DNA from: DASQPR01 sp963836775 | GTDB lineage: Bacteria > Actinomycetota > Actinomycetes > Mycobacteriales > Micromonosporaceae | Direction: 5' to 3' | NCBI GenBank assembly: GCA_963836775.1 | Contig: CAWIKR010000003.1 | Coordinates: forward strand, 744,001 to 808,000 | Length of the DNA stretch: 64,000 nucleotides | Part shown: positions 59,121 to 64,000 of the stretch, piece by piece | Layout: every line of letters begins with the position of its first letter | Numbering within the stretch: the stretch's first letter is position 1 | Notes under the pieces: generated by a model | Told to the model about the DNA's origin: nothing | The model's database searches: none | Seen by the model: the letters and a program-made list of their open reading frames with translations, nothing else | Made by a program: the position numbers and the translations under genes

Positions 59121-60463
59121 TGTCCTATCTCAGGACATCGCTGACAGTTGATGTCTCGGGAGATCGCTGACACTCGATGGCCGGTGGATCGTGTGATCCA
59201 TGGCGGTGAGGGTGGCAGCGATGGATGTGCGGATGGCGGCCGCGTTGACGGGCGCGATTCCCAACGTGGCGGAGTTTTGCCGGCGGCAGCAGATCAGCCG
59301 GCAGACGTTCTACAAGTGGCGTGGCCGGTTCGCCGCCGAGGGCGTGCCGGGGCTGGCGGAGCGGTCTCGGGCGCCGCGGCATCCGGCGGGCGCGTGCAGC
59401 CCGCGGGTGGCCGATGCGGTCGTGCGGTGGCGCAAGCAGCTGTTGGGGGACGGCTGCGATCACGGCGCGGACTCGATTCGCTGGTATCTGCAGCGCGACG
59501 CGACGCTGGCCGGCCTGCCGGTGCCGAGCCGGGCGACGATCTGGCGGCTGCTGGTGGCGCGGGGGTTGATCACCCCGGAGCCGCGCAAGCGTCCGCGCAG
59601 TTCGCTGCACCGGTTCAGCTACGCCCGCCCGAACGAATGCTGGCAGGCCGACTGGACCGGGTGGATGCTGGCCGGCGGCGGTGCGGTGGCGATCGCCGGT
59701 GTGCTCGACGACCACTCCCGTTTCCTGGGCGGGTTGCAGGCCGCGGCCGGTGACGCCGACGCCGCGCTGGTGTGGTCGACGTTCCTGCAGGCCGTGTCCT
59801 GCTGCGGCGTGCCCGCCCGGTCGCTGACCGACAACGGGCTGGTCTACTCCGGCCACCGCCGCGGCACCGAGGTCGCCTACGAGACCAACCTGCGCGCACT
59901 GGGCGTCACCCCGATCTGCTCCAGCCCCTACCACCCGCAGACCTGCGGCAAGATTGAAAGACTCTGGCAGACCCTCAAACGCTGGCTGTCCGCCCGCGAC
60001 CAGCCAGCCACCCCCGCCGAGCTGCAACACCAGCTCGACGCCTTCCGCGACTACTACAACAACCGCCGCCCACACCGCGCGCTGCACGCCGCGACCCCAG
60101 CCCACGCCTTCACCGCCACCCCCGCAGCCCGCCCCCACCAGCGGCCCCTGCCTGCCCCGGTCTTCGTGCACACCCACACCGTCAACGACTACGGCTCGGT
60201 CAACGTCGGCCCCTACCAGGTCAACGTCGGCTCCGCCTGGCAAGGCCACCACGTGCACACCATCCGAGACGGCGACCACATCACGATCTTCTCCGGCACC
60301 CACCTGGTCCGCGAGCTGACCGCCGACCCCAACCGCCGCTACCAACCCAGCGGCCCCAACCCCGACCGCAGCCGCCGCCGCCACCCCAAACCGAACATGC
60401 AACCCTGAACACTGTCAGCGATGTCCCGAGACAAAACCGTCAGCGATCCCTCGAGACATCACA
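59121..60463 (+). mobile_element. IS481-type insertion sequence (1343 bp)
   Basis: A complete element. The left end begins TGTCCTATCTCAGG and the right end, read inward, TGTGATGTCTCGAG; the first about 52 bases match at 41 positions and both contain two copies of an ATCGCTGAC core. A single transposase gene (59200-60408) fills it. Exact 15-bp duplications flank it. The element lies in the loop of a GATCTTGAACG hairpin: the left arm at 59090 and right arm at 60484 would pair if it were removed. Confidence 0.9.
59200..60408 (+). CDS. IS481-family transposase
   Basis: A 402-residue DDE transposase. An N-terminal helix-turn-helix (EFCRRQQISRQTFYKWRGRF, about 25-44) is followed by an rve integrase core with catalytic D151 (CWQADWTG), D211 (LTDNGLVY) and E253 (CGKIERLWQT), and RDYYNNRRPHRAL. 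The frame is intact, so the element may be active. The ATG at 59200 has no strong ribosome site; an ATG seven codons on is possible. Confidence 0.95.
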   Translation: MAVRVAAMDVRMAAALTGAIPNVAEFCRRQQISRQTFYKWRGRFAAEGVPGLAERSRAPRHPAGACSPRVADAVVRWRKQLLGDGCDHGADSIRWYLQRDATLAGLPVPSRATIWRLLVARGLITPEPRKRPRSSLHRFSYARPNECWQADWTGWMLAGGGAVAIAGVLDDHSRFLGGLQAAAGDADAALVWSTFLQAVSCCGVPARSLTDNGLVYSGHRRGTEVAYETNLRALGVTPICSSPYHPQTCGKIERLWQTLKRWLSARDQPATPAELQHQLDAFRDYYNNRRPHRALHAATPAHAFTATPAARPHQRPLPAPVFVHTHTVNDYGSVNVGPYQVNVGSAWQGHHVHTIRDGDHITIFSGTHLVRELTADPNRRYQPSGPNPDRSRRRHPKPNMQP

Positions 60464-60478
60464 CGCCGTTGACGAACG
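60464..60478. repeat. Target-site duplication, right copy
   Basis: Exact copy of the 15-bp sequence at 59106-59120, immediately after the IS right end. Sixteen bases later CGTTCAAGATC completes the interrupted hairpin. Confidence 0.85.
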
Positions 60479-60681
60479 ATAAGCGTTCAAGATCTCGGGC
60501 GAAGTGAGCGTGGGCGGAGCCAGAGCGTCCAATCTCACGTCGTTCCGGCGACCTCGGCCGGGGATCGCCAGCTGCGATCTTGTAAGATATGAGGTCGAGC
60601 CGAAACGGCGTAGGGCGATTCGACGTGCTGCGCAGTTCTCGGGTAACCTTTTTGCGGCCCTTTTCAGGCCGGAGCGAAACG

Positions 60682-61281
60682 ATGTCACAACACTCGACGA
60701 ACCACCTAGATCCTCGGGCGCCGCTCGTTCTCGACACTCGAGATCTCGCGCGCGGTCCGGGCTCGATGCGTGCCCTCAATCGTGTGGTGCCGGCACCGAA
60801 GGACCTCGGCCTGGAACTGATCGGGGTGCCGCAAGGTGCTGATCTGACCCTCGACCTGACGATGCAGTCGGTCTCCGAAGGCGTTTACGTCTCCGGGACC
60901 GCAACCGCGCCGCTGGAAGGGGAGTGCGGTCGGTGCCTGCGCCCGATCGACGACACGCTCGTCGTCAACATCGCGGAGCTGTACGCATACGAGAACAGCA
61001 CCACGATGGAGACAACCGAGGAAGACGAAGTCGGACGAGTCCAGGACGATCTGATCGACCTGGAGCCGGTGCTGCGGGATGCCGTGGTGCTCGCCCTTCC
61101 GGTCAACCCGGTGTGTCGCCAGGACTGCCCAGGACTGTGCCCCGAATGTGGGGCCTCGTGGGACGATCTGCCGGCTGATCACAGCCATCAGCAGGACGAC
61201 CCGCGTTGGGCCGCTTTGAGCAAGCTTGACCTGCCCAGCGAGCTCGGCCAACCGAGCCAGCTGACCACAAACGAGGAGTAA
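60682..61281 (+). CDS. DUF177 (YceD-like) zinc-ribbon protein
   Basis: A 199-residue protein of the DUF177 family, conserved next to rpmF and tied to 23S rRNA or ribosome large-subunit synthesis. It has APLVLDTRDLARGPGSM, CGRCLRPIDDTL and CRQDCPGLCPECGASW, whose cysteines could bind zinc. The ATG at 60682 has GGAG 8 bases upstream. TAAGAT at 60583 may be the -10 of the operon. rpmF follows after 3 bases. Confidence 0.93.
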   Translation: MSQHSTNHLDPRAPLVLDTRDLARGPGSMRALNRVVPAPKDLGLELIGVPQGADLTLDLTMQSVSEGVYVSGTATAPLEGECGRCLRPIDDTLVVNIAELYAYENSTTMETTEEDEVGRVQDDLIDLEPVLRDAVVLALPVNPVCRQDCPGLCPECGASWDDLPADHSHQQDDPRWAALSKLDLPSELGQPSQLTTNEE

Positions 61282-61284
61282 GCC

Positions 61285-61458
61285 GTGGCTGTCCCCAAGC
61301 GCAAGATGTCGCGCAGCAACACCCGCTCGCGCCGGGCCAACTGGAAGGCCACGGCCGTGGCGACGGTTGCCTGCCCGCAGTGCAAGTCGCCGAAGATCCC
61401 GCACGCCGCGTGCACGGTCTGCGGCACCTACAACGGCCGCCAGGTCCTTTCCGTCTGA
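61285..61458 (+). CDS. rpmF: 50S ribosomal protein L32 (zinc-binding form)
   Basis: A 57-residue protein beginning VAVPKRKMSRSNTRSRRA, the typical L32 start, with zinc ligands in ACPQCKS and CTVCGTYNGR. It starts with GTG 3 bases after DUF177 (GAGGAG upstream). It ends where the 109-bp repeat begins. Confidence 0.97.
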   Translation: MAVPKRKMSRSNTRSRRANWKATAVATVACPQCKSPKIPHAACTVCGTYNGRQVLSV

Positions 61459-61790
61459 TTTGGAATCGCCTGCGGGCCCGCTGGCGGCGTTGCTCCCCGG
61501 CTTGAGTGCATAAACCGCACACGTCGCCGGGGTGCGCCTTGTCAGCGAACCCGCATGCGGTCCCAAATCTGGAAGCGCCTGCGGGCCCGCTGACGGCGTT
61601 GCGAGCCTCCTCGAGTGCACACTTCGCACACGTCGGAGGCCCGCGCCTTGTCAGCGAACCCGCATGCCGTCCCAGATTTGGAATCGCCTGCGGGCCCGCT
61701 GACGGCGTTGCGAGCCTCCTCGAGTGCACACTTCGCACACGTCGGAGGCCCGCGCCTTGTCAGCGAACCCGCATGCGGTCCCAAATCCGT
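61458..61790. repeat. 109-bp tandem repeat, three copies, internally palindromic
   Basis: Units start at 61458, 61567 and 61676 with an exact 109-bp period. Units 2 and 3 differ at only a few bases; unit 1 is more diverged. Each has a left arm (GCGGGCCCGCTGACGGCGTT) and a right arm (CCTTGTCAGCGAACCCGCAT) that can pair to a long imperfect hairpin. The first unit contains the 16-mer CGCTGGCGGCGTTGCT also found in the palindrome at 48204. Open frames cross on both strands (minus strand with repeated DVCEVCT), but their codon pattern is repeat-driven. It occupies the rpmF-rnc gap. Confidence 0.85.
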
Positions 61791-62079
61791 GGCTCGGCTC
61801 TAGTACTCGTGAGGCTGCCGGTCCTCGCAAGGCTGGCGGAGCGCGGCCGATCGATGCGAGCAACGGTCCGTGGATGGCCGAAACCCGTTTGGCGGTACGC
61901 AGGTTGGTGGTACGCAGGCAACGCGCGCCTATGCACCACTTAAGGTTCGGATCTTGGACAGAGGGTTGCGGACAGCGGAAAACCCGCACAGGGTTAACTG
62001 CGTGAAGCTTTTTCGTAACAGCTAGCCGAGACCTCGCCTCGCCGGGCGGGGTCATTGGCGTATGCGAGGGATAGCTACC

Positions 62080-62168
62080 GTCGCACCTGGAACACGCGGC
62101 AGCGGAAAACGCCGCACCTGGAACACGCGGCAAGAACACGCCGCACCTGGAACACGCGGCACCTGGTC
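62080..62168. repeat. 29-31 bp tandem repeat, three copies, before rnc
   Basis: Three copies of GCACCTGGAACACGCGGCA start at 62080, 62111 and 62140. They end 24 bases before the rnc start, in its probable 5' leader. The remaining 289 bases between the 109-bp repeat and this one hold nothing I can recognise. Confidence 0.8.
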
Positions 62169-62192
62169 GCATGACGAGCACTAGGAGAGTGG

Positions 62193-62936
62193 ATGAAGGC
62201 GCGCCCCGCAGCGACGCTGCTTGAGGCTGCGCTTGGCGTTGGCATCGACCCGGACCTGCTGCAGCGGTCGCTGACCCACCGCTCCTTCTCGTATGAGAAC
62301 GGCAACGTCCCGACCAACGAGCGCCTGGAGTTTCTCGGCGACTCGGTGCTGAGTGTCGTTGTCACCACCGCGCTCTACCACAAGCACCCGGACCTGCCGG
62401 AGGGCCAACTCGCCAAGCTCCGTGCCAGCGTGGTCAACATGCGGGCCCTCGCTCAGGTGGCCCGCGGCCTCGGCCCTGGCGGCCTGGGCGCGCACCTCCT
62501 GCTCGGCAAGGGTGAGGAGACCACCGGCGGCCGGGACAAGTCCAGCATCCTGGCCGACACGCTCGAGGCTCTGCTTGGCGCCATCTACCTGCAGCATGGT
62601 CTGGACGTCTCGACCCGAGTGATCCACAAGCTGTTCATGCCGCTGATGGACGACGCCGCCCGCCGCGGCGCCGGGCTGGACTGGAAGACCAGCCTCCAGG
62701 AGCTCACCGCCAACCTCGGTCTGGGCGTTCCGGAATACCGGATCGAGGACTCCGGTCCGGATCATGCAAAGACCTTCACGGCCTGGGCGGTCGTCGGGGG
62801 GAAGATGTATGGCGGAGTGGACGGCGGCAGCAAGAAGGAAGCCGAGCAGCGAGCCGCGGAGGCCGCATGGCAGGAACTCTGCGAACCGGAGTCGGACCGC
62901 AACGACAGCAGCTCGAAGCCGAGCGCGGGCGCCTGA
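62193..62936 (+). CDS. rnc: Ribonuclease III
   Basis: Cleaves double-stranded RNA in rRNA maturation. The 247-residue protein has the catalytic signature NERLEFLGDSVLSVVVTTAL (about 46-65), KGEETTGGRDKSSILADTLE with the second acidic pair, and a C-terminal dsRNA-binding domain (TSLQELTANLGLG to KEAEQRAAEAAWQEL). TAGGAG precedes the ATG. The last 70 bases overlap the next gene. Confidence 0.96.
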   Translation: MKARPAATLLEAALGVGIDPDLLQRSLTHRSFSYENGNVPTNERLEFLGDSVLSVVVTTALYHKHPDLPEGQLAKLRASVVNMRALAQVARGLGPGGLGAHLLLGKGEETTGGRDKSSILADTLEALLGAIYLQHGLDVSTRVIHKLFMPLMDDAARRGAGLDWKTSLQELTANLGLGVPEYRIEDSGPDHAKTFTAWAVVGGKMYGGVDGGSKKEAEQRAAEAAWQELCEPESDRNDSSSKPSAGA

Positions 62937-64000
62937 TCGCCGGGTGGCGGCGGCGCTTCGGCGGACCGCTGCTGATCTTCGCCGGCACCCGAATTGTCCA
63001 GCTGCTGCTGATCGTCTGGCTGATGCCGGCCGGCAGCTCACTGCTCAGCAGCCTGCTCAGCTGGGACTCCGGCTGGTTCATCCGGGTCGCCAGCGAGGGC
63101 TATCCGCGCTCCTTCACCTATGACGCCGCTGGCAACCTCACCGCCAACGGGCTGGCCTTCTTCCCGCTCTATCCGGGACTGATCAGGCTCGGCCATCTCC
63201 TCGGCCTCACCTATGACGCGAGCGCGCTGACCGTCTCCTGGCTCGCCGCCGCGATCGCCGCGGTGCTGCTCTACGCCCTGGCGGTGCGGCTCTTCGATCG
63301 GCCGATCATCGGGTACGCACTGGTAGCGCTGTTCTGCGCGCAGCCGATGTCGGTTGTGCTGTCGATGGGCTACAGCGAATCGCTCTTCGTCGCGCTCGTC
63401 GCCGGCATGTTTCTCGCCGCCCTGGACCGTCGCTGGTTGTTAGCCGGCACGTGGGGCGCGCTGGCCGGTCTGACCCGGCCGACCGGTGCCGCGGCCGCCG
63501 TTGCCCTGGCCGTCGCGGTTGGGATGCTGATCGCGAAACGGCAGGCCGGCCGGGGTGAGGTCGTTCGGGCATGCGCCGGTGCGGTGCTGGCGCTGCTCGC
63601 GGTTCCGGCCTACATCGCCTGGGTCGGGTTCCGGGTCGCCGATCCGGCCGGATGGTTCAAGATCCAGACTGCCGGCTGGGGCACCACCTTCGACTTCGGC
63701 GCCGCCACCTGGTCGTTCGCGAAGACGACGCTGACGACTGACAACGGCTGGGTCGCGATGAGCGTGCTGTTGATCCTGATCGTCGCGACGGTGGCCCTGG
63801 TGATGGCGCTGCGCGAGCGGATCTGGCCGCCCCTGACGACCTACGGCGTGATCGCCTTTGTGCTTGTTGTCGGACAGGCTGGCTACTATCACTCGAAGCC
63901 GCGCCTGCTCGTTCCTGTGCTGCTCATCCTGCTGCCGGCGGCGCTCGCGGCCGGGCGCTCCCGCCCCCGGTCCGTGGCCGTCGTGCTGACCGCATATGCG
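62867..64000 (+). CDS. GT-C (PIG-V-like) membrane glycosyltransferase, 3' partial
   Basis: An open frame running off the window end: 378 residues with no stop. About nine transmembrane helices. Motifs are LLSWDSGWFIRVASEGYP (acidic loop after helix 1), NGLAFFPLYPGLI, SMGYSESLFVAL and LAGLTRPTGA, as in PIG-V-like GT-C mannosyltransferases that use lipid-linked sugars. The ATG at 62867 has GGAGG 4 bases upstream and lies 70 bases inside rnc. In many actinobacteria mutM follows rnc instead, so this position is somewhat unusual. Confidence 0.87.
   Translation, partial: MAGTLRTGVGPQRQQLEAERGRLIAGWRRRFGGPLLIFAGTRIVQLLLIVWLMPAGSSLLSSLLSWDSGWFIRVASEGYPRSFTYDAAGNLTANGLAFFPLYPGLIRLGHLLGLTYDASALTVSWLAAAIAAVLLYALAVRLFDRPIIGYALVALFCAQPMSVVLSMGYSESLFVALVAGMFLAALDRRWLLAGTWGALAGLTRPTGAAAAVALAVAVGMLIAKRQAGRGEVVRACAGAVLALLAVPAYIAWVGFRVADPAGWFKIQTAGWGTTFDFGAATWSFAKTTLTTDNGWVAMSVLLILIVATVALVMALRERIWPPLTTYGVIAFVLVVGQAGYYHSKPRLLVPVLLILLPAALAAGRSRPRSVAVVLTAYA

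Noticed and set aside
61542..61784. Minus-strand open frames with repeated DVCEVCT peptide in the 109-bp repeats
   Set aside because: The peptide repeats only because the DNA repeats. The frames have no ribosome site, run through palindromes, and have no partner genes.
61458..62168. CRISPR-like array (109-bp units and 29-31 bp units near rnc)
   Set aside because: Repeat and spacer lengths do not fit, the units are contiguous with no unique spacers, and there are no cas genes in the window.
1..64000. Prophage, integrated plasmid or large genomic island
   Set aside because: No integrase apart from the single IS, no phage structural or plasmid genes, and gene order is mostly conserved housekeeping.

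Overview
This is a 64 kb stretch of a high-GC actinobacterial chromosome. GTG and TTG starts are common, 4-base start/stop overlaps (ATGA, GTGA) are frequent, and several starts look leaderless. The gene order (ilvBNC, leuB-ilvE, cimA, tRNA-Gln/tRNA-Glu, an IclR regulator facing leuCD, an HU protein with a lysine-rich tail, NUDIX/CHAD/ppk, cofC, plsC-gpsA, ddl, thiL, rpmB, DAK2-recG-rsmD-coaD, a SepIVA-like gene, DUF177-rpmF-rnc) and a GerW-like sporulation gene suggest a spore-forming actinomycete. Micromonosporales-like is my best guess by inference; I cannot name the species.

Layout. 1-3153: ilvB (5' end missing), ilvN, ilvC, then a hairpin terminator. 3379-6040: an OmpR-type two-component system facing a small secreted protein, with three 11-bp direct repeats between them. 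6158-9333: an arginase-fold protein, a DUF4032 protein, a glyoxalase-fold protein and an AraC regulator. 9548-12490: leuB, ilvE and a tyrosine phosphatase. 12527-15488: an overlapping minus-strand pair, a large methyltransferase fusion and a small membrane protein, neither of recognised function. 15648-17368: a short leader peptide rich in branched-chain codons, a strong terminator and cimA. 17417-24343: an amino-acid permease, a TetR operon with two palindromic operators, and membrane or hydrolase genes. 24585-25671: a fumarylacetoacetase-fold gene and two tRNAs. 25958-31266: a DUF3352 protein, IclR (NdgR-like), leuC, leuD and HU. 31360-36471: a polyphosphate-linked cluster (NUDIX-phosphatase, CYTH-CHAD, PPK1). 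36639-39241: a cold-shock-like protein, cofC, plsC and gpsA. 39345-42511: a frameshifted Cys/Met lyase, gerW, GNAT and DUF3097. 42522-46985: an operon of an AAA+ ATPase with two membrane TPR proteins. 47091-51265: frameshifted ddl, DUF3515, an AsnC-type ligand domain, thiL, GNAT and NUDIX. 51266-53171: rpmB between repeat-rich non-coding DNA. 53172-58064: the DAK2 gene, recG (3' frameshift), rsmD and coaD. 58365-64000: a SepIVA-like gene, an IS481-type element sitting inside a hairpin repeat, DUF177-rpmF, a 109-bp tandem repeat, rnc and a truncated GT-C glycosyltransferase.

How it works together. Most of the left half supplies branched-chain amino acids: ilvBNC, leuB, ilvE, cimA and leuCD, with two visible control points (the cimA leader/terminator and the IclR regulator facing leuCD). 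The right half is housekeeping (cell wall, phospholipid, ribosome, RNA processing, division). The least explained parts are the methyltransferase/membrane-protein pair, the AAA+/TPR/TPR operon and several families of intergenic palindromic repeats. Three conserved genes each carry an apparent single-base insertion, which points to sequence error more than to real gene loss.
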